In this document: one piece after another, positions 26,344 to 37,401 of the stretch
Position numbering within the stretch: the stretch's first letter is position 1
How the letters are laid out: each line of letters begins with the position of its first letter
Source: Geobacter sp. FeAm09
Lineage (GTDB): Bacteria; Desulfobacterota; Desulfuromonadia; Geobacterales; Pseudopelobacteraceae
DNA length: 64,000 nt
Assembly: GCF_008330225.1 (NCBI RefSeq)
Contig: NZ_CP042466.1
Span: forward strand, 3,528,001 to 3,592,000
Direction of reading: 5' to 3'
Translations under genes and position numbers: made by a program
The notes under the pieces: generated by a model
Told to the model about the DNA's origin: nothing
What the model saw: the letters and a program-made list of their open reading frames with translations, nothing else
Databases searched by the model: none

Positions 26344-27038
26344 CTGATGATGAGCAGCGACAGGTAATCGGGGGCATGGGCGGCAATCTCGGCAAAATCG
26401 GTCAGGACCTTCTGGCGGTCGCTCCCGACCCGCTCTACGAAGACCGTCCCCTGTTCGCGGCCCGTCTGGCGGATGAGTTCCAGAATATCCCCGAAGACCG
26501 GCTTCACCTTGAGCAGCACGACCGTTTCGAACCGCGCCAACGCCTCGGCGATCTTGTCCACGCCGGCGGTGGCGGGGATCACCGCCATTTTCTCATCGGC
26601 CTCCACCAGGGGTATGCCGGCCGCGGCCGCAGAAGCGTTGACACTGGATATGCCGGGGACGATCTCCAGGGGGACATGGGGGCAGGTCTCCCGCAGGATA
26701 CGCTGGAGATAGATAAAGGTGGAATAGAACAGGGGGTCGCCGATGGTCACGAAGGCCACATCCTTGCCGGCTTCGGCCCGGACGGCGATCAGGGCGGCCG
26801 CCTCCTGCCAGGCGGGCAGCAAGCGGGCCTTGTCCGAGGTCATGGGGAACTGGTGCACAATGACCTCCTGGCGGCTTTCATCCAGAAACCCACGGATCGT
26901 CGCCAGGGCGACGCTGGCCTCGGAGGGGTTGGACACCGGCGCCAGGATCACGTCCGCCTGGCGCAGGACGCGCTCGGCCTTGCGGGTCAGCAGTTCGGGG
27001 TCGCCGGGGCCGACACCGACGGCAAAGATCGTTGCCAT
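26331..27038 (-). CDS. cobI: Precorrin-2 / cobalt-factor II C20-methyltransferase
   Basis: 235 residues, SAM-dependent tetrapyrrole methylase of corrin-ring synthesis. VGVGPGDPELLTRKA is the class signature, with GDPLFYSTF and EIVPGISSVNASAAAAGIPL matching CobI/CbiL. Overlap TAATG with cbiET upstream (same strand) shows translational coupling. Given a Geobacter-type anaerobe, the anaerobic cobalt-first route (CbiL) is the likelier one, but sequence reading does not settle CobI versus CbiL. Confidence 0.88.
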   Translation of the reverse strand: MATIFAVGVGPGDPELLTRKAERVLRQADVILAPVSNPSEASVALATIRGFLDESRQEVIVHQFPMTSDKARLLPAWQEAAALIAVRAEAGKDVAFVTIGDPLFYSTFIYLQRILRETCPHVPLEIVPGISSVNASAAAAGIPLVEADEKMAVIPATAGVDKIAEALARFETVVLLKVKPVFGDILELIRQTGREQGTVFVERVGSDRQKVLTDFAEIAAHAPDYLSLLIIRCSC

Positions 27039-28261
27039 TATTCGCTCCCCTTGCGGGCGGTGATCACGTAGACCGGGTTCTGGGCCTCGAACATCTTGTA
27101 CTCGGTCAGGTTGCGGGTCTTGGCGATATTGACGCAGGCCGCCTCGGTCGTAAAGCCGTGGTCCTCCAGGAATTCCACCGACTTGGTCAGGGTATCCAGG
27201 GTCACGGCGTTCAGCACCACCAGACCTTCCGGCTTGAGACGGCTGTCCACCGTAACGATGATCTCCTCCAGGTGCCCTCCCGACCCGCCGATGAAGACCC
27301 GGTCAGGGTCCGGCAGTTCATCCAGAACCTCCGGCGCCTCCCCTTCCACCAGCTTGACGTTGCGGGTCGTGAACTTTTTCAGGTTTTCCCGGATAAAGGC
27401 CAGGCACTGGGCGTTCTGCTCCACGGCAAAGATGCGGCCATTGGGCATCAGGTTGGACGCCTCGATGGAAACGGAGCCGCTGCCGGCCCCCACGTCCCAC
27501 AGCACCAGGTCGTCCTGCAACTGGAGCTTGGCCAGGGTGACGGCCCGCACCTCCTGTTTGGTGATCAGTTTCTTCGAGGTCTGGAACTCCTCATCGTCGA
27601 TGCCGATCAGGGGGTAGTGGATCAGATTCGGGGCGTAGGTCCGGATCAGGATCAGGATATTGAGGCCGGAAGGCTGCAACGGCAACTCCAGCAGGCCGCG
27701 CACCGAGGTCTTGGTGAACTTCTCGCCCGGCAGTCCCAGATCCTCGCACAGCCACGCCTCGTACCCCTCGGCGCCCCGCTCGATAAGCTCGGCGGCGATG
27801 GCGGCCGGGGTATTGACCCTGTCGGTCAGCACGCACGCCTTTTCAGCGGCCACGATCTTGTCCACCGCCGGTTGCAGGCCGCGGCCGTGCACCGACACGA
27901 AGATGGAGTCGTCCCACGGTTCCTTGATGCGGGCAAAGGCGTACTGCATGCTGGTGACATTGGGGAAGATCTCGATGCGCTCCTTGGCCAGGTTGCGCAG
28001 CAGGAAACGGGAAACGCCGAAGAAGGTGGGATCGCCCGAGGCCAGTATGGCCACACGCTTTTCGGTCTTTTTCAGAAAATCCAGGATATCGGAGAGGTCG
28101 CCGAAGGGCATCTTTTCGCCGGCAAAATCGGGAAAGCAGTCCAGGTGCCGCTCGTGGCCGATCATCACCTCGGATTTGGCGACAATCTCCAGCGCCTTGG
28201 AGCCGAAACCCTCCCAGCCCGTGATGCCCGCCCCCACCAGATAGATCTTCTGCTGTGTCAT
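27038..28261 (-). CDS. cbiE: Bifunctional precorrin-6Y methyltransferase/decarboxylase CbiET (CobL-type)
   Basis: 407 residues combining CbiE (C5 methylase; IYLVGAGITGWEGFG, ILASGDPTFFGVSRFL) and CbiT (C15 methylation plus decarboxylation; LVLWDVGAGSGSVSIEASNLMP, FIGGSGGHLEEII). The fused form is common in this lineage. ATG 28261 (MTQQKIYLVGAG) is chosen over a start nine codons upstream because homology begins there. Operon order cbiET-cobI-DUF3147. Confidence 0.93.
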   Translation of the reverse strand: MTQQKIYLVGAGITGWEGFGSKALEIVAKSEVMIGHERHLDCFPDFAGEKMPFGDLSDILDFLKKTEKRVAILASGDPTFFGVSRFLLRNLAKERIEIFPNVTSMQYAFARIKEPWDDSIFVSVHGRGLQPAVDKIVAAEKACVLTDRVNTPAAIAAELIERGAEGYEAWLCEDLGLPGEKFTKTSVRGLLELPLQPSGLNILILIRTYAPNLIHYPLIGIDDEEFQTSKKLITKQEVRAVTLAKLQLQDDLVLWDVGAGSGSVSIEASNLMPNGRIFAVEQNAQCLAFIRENLKKFTTRNVKLVEGEAPEVLDELPDPDRVFIGGSGGHLEEIIVTVDSRLKPEGLVVLNAVTLDTLTKSVEFLEDHGFTTEAACVNIAKTRNLTEYKMFEAQNPVYVITARKGSE

Positions 28262-28352
28262 TGCCTGCGTCCCCCGCATGGGATTCAAACCTGCCTGTGG
28301 GCAGGGACTATAGCATCCCGGCCGGCAAAAATCATCTCTTTACTACCCGCCG

Positions 28353-28850
28353 TCAGCGCGTGTTCTCCTTAATCACCTGCCCCGGGCTGACAAAGGAGAT
28401 CCCCTGGCCGGATTTGGCGCCGATCATGACGCATTCCACGATGGGCGCGTTGATGACCTTGGGGGCGTCCCAGCGGACGACGAAACTGGCCCCGAACCCA
28501 CCGGCCGTATCCTGCTCCCCCAGGTAGATGTACGTCGATCCCAGCGGCGGCAGCGTCAGCGGCGCGGCAAGGTGCGAGCGGAGCAGTTTGCCGCCGGTGT
28601 CGTAGTAGTCTATGGCGGTGACCCGCACCTGGTTGTGCAGATCCACATTCCGGATGCTCAGCATGGTCGCCAGGCTGAAAGGCAGCGCTTTCGGCCCGCT
28701 GAAGACATTGGAGTAGACCGGCACGTACATGGTCTGCCCCCTGGAAAGCCGGTATTCGCCCGCGTTGGGGGCGGCCGAAGCCGGGATGTGGCTGAAGATG
28801 GCCAGGACAAGGGCCATCCCTGCCAACACGATGCGTGGGTGCTGTTTCAT
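28353..28850 (-). CDS. Secreted DUF3124 protein
   Basis: 165 residues: signal peptide (MALVLAIFSHIPASAA), then a β-rich domain with SRGQTMYVPVYSNVF, LSIRNVD, and GASFVVRWDAP...PIVECVMIG, the DUF3124 pattern of periplasmic proteins without known function. It is 44 bases downstream of the deformylase gene on the same strand and probably ends that operon. Confidence 0.75.
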   Translation of the reverse strand: MKQHPRIVLAGMALVLAIFSHIPASAAPNAGEYRLSRGQTMYVPVYSNVFSGPKALPFSLATMLSIRNVDLHNQVRVTAIDYYDTGGKLLRSHLAAPLTLPPLGSTYIYLGEQDTAGGFGASFVVRWDAPKVINAPIVECVMIGAKSGQGISFVSPGQVIKENTR

Positions 28851-28894
28851 GTCATGCTCCTCAAGGGGGTCTGGAAGTCCATGGCCGATCCGCG

Positions 28895-29422
28895 TCAGGC
28901 GGAGACGAGCCGCAGGTACTCCCGTTCGCTGACCAGGTCGCGATTGTTTGCGACCCGGTCGAGGAAGACCAGGCCGCTTATGTGATCGTATTCATGCTGG
29001 AAGACGCGGGCGATAAAGCCGGACAGCTCCTCTTCGCACACCTCGCCCCTGCGGGACCGGTAGCGTACGCCGATGCGCAGGCTGCGCGGCACGAGGCCGC
29101 GGATGCCGGGCACGCTGAGGCACCCTTCCCACCCCGCTTCGGTCTCATCCGATTGCCAGATGATTTCCGGGTCGAGCATGGCGGTGGGCGCCATTGCCGG
29201 GGCCTGGGGGTAGCGGGGATTGGGGCGGGAGGCCACGATGAAGAGGCGCAACGGCTCGTAGACCTGGGGAGCGGCGATGCCGACACCATTGGCCTCGGTC
29301 ATGGTCGCCAGCATATCCTCGATCAGCGCCTGGAGGAGCGGATCGGCCGGATCGCCGACACGGGCGGTTTCCTGGCGGAGGACCGGCTGGCCCAGTTGGG
29401 CGATCTGGCGAAGAATCGGCAT
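28895..29422 (-). CDS. def: Peptide deformylase
   Basis: 175 residues. The enzyme removes the N-formyl group from new proteins. All three family motifs are present: GVGIAAPQV, EGCLSVP (metal-binding Cys) and FQHEYDHISG (HExxH with two His ligands and the catalytic Glu). It follows the shikimate-kinase-like gene by 21 bases. No fmt gene is nearby. Confidence 0.95.
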   Translation of the reverse strand: MPILRQIAQLGQPVLRQETARVGDPADPLLQALIEDMLATMTEANGVGIAAPQVYEPLRLFIVASRPNPRYPQAPAMAPTAMLDPEIIWQSDETEAGWEGCLSVPGIRGLVPRSLRIGVRYRSRRGEVCEEELSGFIARVFQHEYDHISGLVFLDRVANNRDLVSEREYLRLVSA

Positions 29423-29443
29423 GACACTATCCCCTTTCCCCTC

Positions 29444-29968
29444 TTAGCCCGGCACGTGCAGCGTACCGAGGATCGTGGTGCAAACCATGTCGTGCCCAAG
29501 CCCGTGGCAGTCAATCACCACATCGGCGCACGCCAGGTAGAGCCTGCGGCGCTCTTCGAAGAGTTCGGCAAAGCTCTGGTCCGGGTGTTTCGCGATCCCC
29601 CTCCTCCCCAGGTCCAGAGCCCGCGACTCCAGGGTGGGCAGGTCAACATCCAGGAAAACGACGACCCCGTTCTCGGCCAGATGCGCCATGGCGGCCCGGC
29701 TATAGACGGCGCTTCCCCCCGTGGCGATGACGTGCCCCCGGCACTCCAGGCCGAGCAGGATGCGTTCTTCGATCTCCCGTAGGGCCAGATACCCCTGGGA
29801 GTCGATGATGTTCTGGAGCGAGCGGTGCTCGCAACTCTGGATCAGGACGTCGGTGTCGATGAAGTCCAGCGAGGCCAGCTTGGCGAGGATCACGCCCACC
29901 GTGCTCTTACCCGCCCCCGGCATGCCGATCAGCACGATATTGGCGACATCGCCCCGCCGGTCAGACAT
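29444..29968 (-). CDS. aroK: Shikimate kinase-like protein
   Basis: 174 residues, nucleoside-kinase fold with Walker A GMPGAGKSTVG, FIDTDVLIQ (substrate-binding Asp), REIEERIL and VIATGGSAVYS (GG of the shikimate site). The lid RRGIAKHPDQSFAELFEERRRLY fits. Homology covers the whole length, though it is a divergent member and could be a related small-molecule kinase. Overlaps the upstream gene by 8 bases. Confidence 0.8.
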   Translation of the reverse strand: MSDRRGDVANIVLIGMPGAGKSTVGVILAKLASLDFIDTDVLIQSCEHRSLQNIIDSQGYLALREIEERILLGLECRGHVIATGGSAVYSRAAMAHLAENGVVVFLDVDLPTLESRALDLGRRGIAKHPDQSFAELFEERRRLYLACADVVIDCHGLGHDMVCTTILGTLHVPG

Positions 29969-30278
29969 CTGCCGCCGCCCCTCCCAGCTTGCCCTGCACG
30001 CTCTTCACCTTATCCTCCATGGTCTGGATCCGGTCCGTGCGCGTCCCCACCCGCAGGGTCGTGGAGATCCGGGGGGCGCCCATGCCGTGCACCACCTCAT
30101 GGCACCGTTTGACCGCCGCGAAGACCGCATCCCACTCGCCTTCGATATTCGTCCCGTTGGCGTGCAACACCGCTTTCAGGCCCGACTGGGAAATAACCTT
30201 TTCACAGGCCGCCACATACGGGGACAACGACACGCCCACCCCTATGGGCACGATGCACAAATCCACGATCACGTTCAT
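29961..30278 (-). CDS. MTH1187/YkoF-type thiamine-binding domain protein
   Basis: 105 residues; VIVDLCIVPIGVGVSLSPYVA, LHANGTNIEGEWDAVF and VHGMGAPRISTTLRVGTRTD are the MTH1187 (formerly DUF77) signature. Family members form ferredoxin-like tetramers, and some bind thiamine. ATG 30278 follows GGGGGGGAGGTTC. First gene of the unit with aroK and def. Its ligand here is unknown. Confidence 0.8.
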   Translation of the reverse strand: MNVIVDLCIVPIGVGVSLSPYVAACEKVISQSGLKAVLHANGTNIEGEWDAVFAAVKRCHEVVHGMGAPRISTTLRVGTRTDRIQTMEDKVKSVQGKLGGAAADV

Positions 30279-30382
30279 AAAGAACCTCCCCCCCCGCCAC
30301 CCTGCCGAACCGGACGGGGCACCGGAATGCCTGCCGCAAACCCGACGCCCGCCCCACACCGGCCGGTCCCCGGACTTCTTGC

Positions 30383-30413
30383 TTATTATAGCATTTGTTT
30401 TAAGATTGCTATA
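30383..30413. promoter_or_regulatory. AT-rich divergent promoter/operator region
   Basis: In a GC-rich context, ATTATAGCATTTG...GATTGCTATATTC contains the inverted repeat ATAGCA/TGCTAT. It offers TATAAT (minus strand, toward the thiamine-binding gene) and TATATT (plus strand, toward the histidine kinase). Confidence 0.4.
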
Positions 30414-30484
30414 TTCTTGTTTGCCATTTTGGTCCCGGGCGAGCCGCTTGCAGCCTGCACCGTTGGAGAGGTGAACCGTTCTCC

Positions 30485-32707
30485 ATGTCCATACGAAAGC
30501 ACATCATCATCCTGATCGTCCTGATGACGGTCGTCCCCGTCGGAATCATCGCCTATTCGAGCGTCAGGGACCGCGCCCATGACATTGAAGAGGCACGGGT
30601 CCTGGCCGCCGGACTTGCCAACCAGATCGCCAACAACCAGAACATCCTCGTAGCGGGCGTCGAGCAGCTCTTGATCACCCTGACCAACCTGCCGTCGGTC
30701 CAGCGGCACCGCGGGCCGGAGACCAGCACCCTGCTCGCCGAAATCATCAGATTGAATCCCCAATACGGCACCATCGGCTTGCAGGACCTCTCCGGCAGCC
30801 TGTGGGCGTCGGCAATACCCGCCACAAGCCCCACCCTTTACGGCGATCGGCGGCATGCCCGGAACGCGATCTCGTCGGGGGGGCTCTCTTCGGGCGAATA
30901 TGCGGTCGACAGCCAACTCAAGACACCGAGCATCAGCTTCGGCTACCCGGTCAAAGACGGCTCCGGGCGGGTCACCGGAGCGGCAACGGTCGCCATTGCC
31001 CTTGAAAAGTACAAGGACCTGCTCAAAAACAGCATCACCTATCCCGGCTCCTCCATCCTCCTGGTCGACCACCGGGGCATCATCCTTTATTCGGCGACCA
31101 GCCCCGGCCTCGTCGGCAAAAAAGATCGGGCCGACCTGTTCAGACGCATGCATGACGGCCCCGACGAAGGCTCGTTCGAAGCGTTCGGCAACACGGAGGT
31201 CAAGCGCATATTCGCCTACCGGAAGCTCCGCCTGCAGGGGGAGCGGACGCCGTACCTCTATATCCGTGCCGGCGTAAGGAAGGAACTGGTCGTAGGCCAG
31301 ACGCGCGACACTCTTCGGCTTGACGTGGGGTTGCTGCTCTCGCTGATGCTGCTCATGATCGGCGCGGCATGGTATATCAACCAAAAAAGCGTCGTGGAAA
31401 AGGTCGATGCACTCCTGGCGGCATCACGCAGCCTGGCCCGGGGGGATCTGTCCGTCAGGATCGCCGACAGGATCCCCGGCGGGGAGTTGGGAGAACTGGG
31501 GCATGCCTTTGACGACATGGCGAAGCGCCTGGCCAGCCACATCGACGACCTCACTCGGACGCAGGGGGCGTTGCGGGAAAGCGAGGAACGCTTCCGGTCG
31601 ATCATCGAATTCTCCCCCAACATGATCATGGTCCATGCGCACGGGAGGTACGTCTACCTGAACCCGACCGCCGTGGCAAAGCTCGGCGCCAGGGAGCCGC
31701 AGGAACTGATCGGCAGGCCGGTCTCCGAAACGCTTCACGCCGATTTCCTCGATCCTGTGCAGGGACGGGCCGGCGTGAGCCACGATGGGAATGCGGCCCC
31801 CCTCGCACAGGAAGGAAAACTGCTCCGGCTGGACGGCAGCGTCTTCGATGCGGAAATCACCGGCATGCCCTTCAGCTACAACAACGAAAGGGCGGTACTG
31901 ACCGTCGCCGTCGACATCACCGCGCGCAAGAAAATGGAGCGTGAGCTGCAACGGGCCAAGGAGGTGGCCGATGCCGCCAACAGGGCAAAAAGCGAGTTTT
32001 TGGCCAACATGAGCCATGAGATCCGCACCCCCATGAACGGCATCATGGGCATGGCCAGCCTCCTGGGCCTGACCGGACTCACCGCCGAACAGAAGGAGTA
32101 CCTGGAGGGGATCATGGACTCCTCGCAGATCCTGTTGTCGCTCATCAACGATGTGCTCGACCTGTCCAAGATCGAAGCCGGCAAAATCGAACTGGAATCC
32201 GCATCATTCGGCCTGCGGGACAGCATCGGCAGCGTGGTCCGGGCCCAGGCGCCCCGCATCCAGGCCAAAGGGCTCGCCCTGGAGACCGTCGTGTCCGACC
32301 AACTCCCCGATGCGCTGCTGGGGGACCAGCTCCGCCTGAAGCAGATCCTGCTCAATCTGATCGGCAACGCCATCAAGTTTACGGAGCACGGTTCCCTGAC
32401 CGTTTCCGCCCATCTGCTCGAACGCCATGAAAATATCGTCTTTCTGTGGCTCAGCGTTGCCGATACCGGCATCGGCATCAGGCCGGAAGCCATGGAGCGG
32501 ATCTTCACCCCTTTCAGCCAGGCGGACACCTCCACCACGCGAAAATACGGCGGGACGGGGCTGGGGCTTTCAATCTGCCGCCAGTTGGCGGAGCTCATGG
32601 GGGGCAGGATCTGGGCGGAGAGCAGGGAGGGAGAGGGAAGCACCTTCCACGTGGTCATCCCCTTTGTGGTCGCGGACCTGCCCGCCGATAGCGGCCTGCC
32701 GTCATGA
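30485..32707 (+). CDS. Cache-HAMP-PAS sensor histidine kinase
   Basis: 740 residues: TM helix 1 (6-25), periplasmic double-Cache-like domain (30-280, SGSLWASAIPA, SFGYPVKDGSGRVTGA), TM helix 2 (~282-300), HAMP (~305-360), PAS (~370-485, FRSIIEFSPNMIMVHAHGRYVYLNP), HisKA with the phosphorylatable His in FLANMSHEIRTPMNGIMGMA (~510), and HATPase with NAIKFTEHG, DTGIGI and GGTGLGLSI. No receiver domain follows, so the partner response regulator is encoded elsewhere. It probably senses a small extracellular ligand; identity unknown. Confidence 0.92.
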   Translation: MSIRKHIIILIVLMTVVPVGIIAYSSVRDRAHDIEEARVLAAGLANQIANNQNILVAGVEQLLITLTNLPSVQRHRGPETSTLLAEIIRLNPQYGTIGLQDLSGSLWASAIPATSPTLYGDRRHARNAISSGGLSSGEYAVDSQLKTPSISFGYPVKDGSGRVTGAATVAIALEKYKDLLKNSITYPGSSILLVDHRGIILYSATSPGLVGKKDRADLFRRMHDGPDEGSFEAFGNTEVKRIFAYRKLRLQGERTPYLYIRAGVRKELVVGQTRDTLRLDVGLLLSLMLLMIGAAWYINQKSVVEKVDALLAASRSLARGDLSVRIADRIPGGELGELGHAFDDMAKRLASHIDDLTRTQGALRESEERFRSIIEFSPNMIMVHAHGRYVYLNPTAVAKLGAREPQELIGRPVSETLHADFLDPVQGRAGVSHDGNAAPLAQEGKLLRLDGSVFDAEITGMPFSYNNERAVLTVAVDITARKKMERELQRAKEVADAANRAKSEFLANMSHEIRTPMNGIMGMASLLGLTGLTAEQKEYLEGIMDSSQILLSLINDVLDLSKIEAGKIELESASFGLRDSIGSVVRAQAPRIQAKGLALETVVSDQLPDALLGDQLRLKQILLNLIGNAIKFTEHGSLTVSAHLLERHENIVFLWLSVADTGIGIRPEAMERIFTPFSQADTSTTRKYGGTGLGLSICRQLAELMGGRIWAESREGEGSTFHVVIPFVVADLPADSGLPS

Positions 32708-32746
32708 TGGACGCGGCGGGCCGGGGCTCCCTCACCGCCGGCATCA

Positions 32747-33658
32747 TCACCCGCCAAATTCCAGCGCCGCCCACCAGGCGGCAATGACCGTAACGGCGCT
32801 GAGCGCTGCCAGCAGGGCGCTCAGCAGGCGGCCGGGACGGCCGTACCTCCCCAGCAGATATTCCGTCACCAGCCCGAGGCAGGTCCCGAACAGGAAGCCG
32901 AACAGGTGCGCCCCCAGATCGGTGTTTTTCCCCTCCGTGCCGAGCAGGGCCAACAGGGCCAGGGCCGACGCCACGGGGAGCGGCCAGCGCCGTTGCAACT
33001 GTTGCCGGTACCGCACCAGGGTGAGCGCCGCCAGGATGCCCACGGCGCCGAAGACCGCGGTGGAGGCCCCCACGGAGCCGTGGCCGGGCGCCTGCACGTA
33101 GGCGTTGGCCAGGTTGCCGAGGATTCCGGCCCCCAAGAGCAGGCTCCAGGCCAAACCGGAGCCGAGTTCGCGGCAGAGGAAAAGGACAAAGATCCCGCCG
33201 ATGGCCAGGTTGCTCATCAGGTGGACGCTGTCGGCGTGCAACGTCAGGGCGGTGACGAGCCGCCACCACTGCCCCCCCCTGATCTCGGCGGCCTGGGCGG
33301 TGCCGAGCGCGACCCAGTCCGGCTGGGCGACGGTGAGCAGCATACCGTCCAGTTGGGTCAGGTTGTGGAAGGTGGCGAGAAGCACCAGGACGGAGAGGGT
33401 CGCCAGGGTGTTCTCCGCCAGCGGGTGGTGGGGAGGGGCCGCCGGGGGCCAGTCGCGGTTTTTCTCCTCGAAGAGCCGCAACTCTTCCCGGGCCCTCTCC
33501 AGCTGCCCGGCCGGCACCAGCAGGTAGAGGCTTCCCCCGCTGCGTTCAAGGCGGCACGGCACGGAGCGGGCATCAAGGACCAGCGCCCAGAGCTGGACCC
33601 GCCCCGGGAAGGAGTCACCGGCCGCCCCGCGGAAGGCCCGGGAGCCACCTCCAACCAT
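32747..33658 (-). CDS. Rhomboid-family intramembrane serine protease
   Basis: 303 residues. An N-terminal soluble part (~1-85) precedes six to seven transmembrane helices. The catalytic Ser is in GSVGASTAVFGAVG and the His in TDLGAHLFGFLFG; GGQWWRLVTALTLHADSVHLMSNL is the usual loop and helix before them. Homologues cleave single-pass membrane proteins within the bilayer. GAGGAAG precedes the ATG. Confidence 0.88.
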   Translation of the reverse strand: MVGGGSRAFRGAAGDSFPGRVQLWALVLDARSVPCRLERSGGSLYLLVPAGQLERAREELRLFEEKNRDWPPAAPPHHPLAENTLATLSVLVLLATFHNLTQLDGMLLTVAQPDWVALGTAQAAEIRGGQWWRLVTALTLHADSVHLMSNLAIGGIFVLFLCRELGSGLAWSLLLGAGILGNLANAYVQAPGHGSVGASTAVFGAVGILAALTLVRYRQQLQRRWPLPVASALALLALLGTEGKNTDLGAHLFGFLFGTCLGLVTEYLLGRYGRPGRLLSALLAALSAVTVIAAWWAALEFGG

Positions 33659-33888
33659 TCTTCCTCATATGCCTCGCGCATTTCTCCCGTATGCTCCATG
33701 CAGTAACTATAACCACCACTGCCGCACTTTACCAGGGCAACGGCGAAAATTTGCCCCTTTGTCCGCGGAGAGGGCCGGCGAGCCGCCGCGCATGCAGGTC
33801 CATCCTCCGCGCACTTGACATCCTCACAACAAATAGGTATTATTCTTACATAGTAACGATTCATTTCGACCTGGAAGAAGGATGCACC

Positions 33889-34322
33889 ATGGACGCTTTA
33901 GCGGAACAAGTGAGACGGTTTGGGGATGCCTGCCGGGCAGCCGGCCTCAAGCTCACCCACCAGCGTCTGGAGATTTTCCGCGAACTGGCGCGGTCCGCCG
34001 ATCATCCCTCTGCGGAAGCGCTCCATCAACGGCTGCGCCAAAAGATCCCCACCCTGTCGCTGGATACGGTGTACCGGACACTGGCAACCTTCGCGCGACA
34101 TGGTATGATTACCAAGGTGGAAACCGTCGAGAGCCAGGGGCGCTTCGAGGTGACGCTGGCTCCCCACCATCACCTGATCTGCGGCAGATGCAACACGATC
34201 ATGGACTTCCAGTGGCCCTCCATGGACGAGGCCCCCTCCCGGAAGTGGCCAAGGAATGGGGCAGGATCGACAACCGGAGCGTGGTGGTCTACGGGATCTG
34301 CAAAAGCTGTCTGGACGGATAG
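33889..34322 (+). pseudogene. perR: Fur/PerR-family regulator, frameshifted near the 3' end
   Basis: Winged-helix metalloregulator: LTHQRLEIFRELARSADHPSAEALH, LSLDTVYRTLATFARHGMI, FEVTLAPHHHLICGRCNTIMDF (His ligands and first CxxC). At the C5 run 34232-34236 one base is missing. The original frame then reads unrelated sequence to 34452, whereas the +1-corrected frame gives PLPEVAKEWGRIDN...VVVYGICKSCLDG with the second structural CxxC and a stop at 34322. Intact, it would be about 144 residues, normal for PerR. It lies just upstream of katG, a classical PerR target. The frameshift may be a sequencing error. PerR is preferred over Fur because of the katG context. Confidence 0.8.
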
Positions 34323-34348
34323 CGGCCGGTATTTTTTTTGGCACGATT

Positions 34349-34365
34349 ATAGTAATTTTTACTAT
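34349..34365. promoter_or_regulatory. Palindromic operator candidate upstream of katG
   Basis: Perfect 7-7 inverted repeat ATAGTAA-TTT-TTACTAT in an AT-rich stretch before katG, which looks like a binding site for the adjacent PerR/Fur-type regulator. A related half-site (TTACATAGTAA, 33847-33857) lies before the regulator gene itself. Confidence 0.6.
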
Positions 34366-34442
34366 CTACTAATTATACTTAAAAACTTTTCATGCATCGG
34401 CAGTAATGTTCAAGGGAGGGCCAACCGTTTCACGCGGTATGA

Positions 34443-36686
<2,244 letters not shown>

Positions 36687-36730
36687 GCATGGCATACGCC
36701 CTTTCGAGGGATGCTGACAGGACGACGGCA

Positions 36731-36770
36731 CAAGGCCGTCCCGGCAGGAATCGGTGCCGGGGCGGCCTTG
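36731..36770 (+). terminator. Strong hairpin after katG
   Basis: 16-bp stem (CAAGGCCGTCCCGGCA with TGCCGGGGCGGCCTTG, one G·U), loop GGAATCGG, 44 bases after the katG stop. The T-run is poor (TGTTGC), so termination efficiency is uncertain. Confidence 0.5.
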
Positions 36771-36828
36771 TGTTGCTACCCGCCTCGTTTCCGGGCACGA
36801 GGCGCAGTCGGCAGCGGAGCCGCCATGC

Positions 36829-37260
36829 TCACGGCTCCGGGCAGCTTTCCCCTTCCGTTGTCCGGGGGCAGTGCTGCAGATCCTCCCGATCCCGGGGCGA
36901 GCCCTCCGGCCACAGGCCGATCCAGGCGTGGACGGCGTCCTGATCGAAACCGACCATGCGCCGCTGGCCCGACTGCATCAGGGGGCGCCTGATGAGGAGC
37001 GGCTCCTCCAGCATGGCGGCGATGGCGCTGTCCGGCTCCATCTGCTCCGGGACCACCTGGCCGCTCTTCACCCGCGGTGCGGCCCGGTTGAACCACTCCC
37101 GAACCGGCAGGGCACCGAAAAACGCCACAAGCTCCTCCGCAGTCCAGGGATGGGTAAGGATGCTGCGCTCCGCCAGCTCATGCCCCGCAGCCCGCAGCAA
37201 CGCCTTCTGTTTCGTATTGTTGATGCATCCCGGTTTTTCGTAGAAAATCACCCGCGCCAT
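36829..37260 (-). CDS. Nitrogenase-associated ArsC/Spx-like protein (NifO type)
   Basis: 143 residues, thioredoxin-like ArsC family: VIFYEKPGCINNTKQKALL has a single Cys at the usual N-terminal position, then LTHPWTAEELVAFFG, and LLIRRPLMQSGQRRMVGFD, the RRPL-type phosphate/anion loop. The family (TIGR01616) is typically next to nitrogenase genes; here it follows nifK on the same strand. The role is unclear (redox or molybdenum-related in Azotobacter NifO). ATG 37260 follows GGAGGTGG. Confidence 0.82.
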   Translation of the reverse strand: MARVIFYEKPGCINNTKQKALLRAAGHELAERSILTHPWTAEELVAFFGALPVREWFNRAAPRVKSGQVVPEQMEPDSAIAAMLEEPLLIRRPLMQSGQRRMVGFDQDAVHAWIGLWPEGSPRDREDLQHCPRTTEGESCPEP

Positions 37261-37344
37261 GGCCACCTCCTCGTAATTTGGGTAGGCGGGATCTGAACGT
37301 CATCCCGCCTGGTGGATCGTTTTGCCCCCGCCTGGAAACGGAAA

Positions 37345-37366
37345 GAGGCGACACCATGGTCGCCTC
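37345..37366 (-). terminator. Probable terminator of nifHDK
   Basis: Stem GAGGCGAC/GTCGCCTC with loop ACCATG, followed on the minus strand by TTTCCGTTTCC. It lies about 35 bases after the nifK stop. Confidence 0.55.
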
Positions 37367-37401
37367 CCCCTGTTACTTCTCTTGCATGGATCAAATCGGA
37401 C

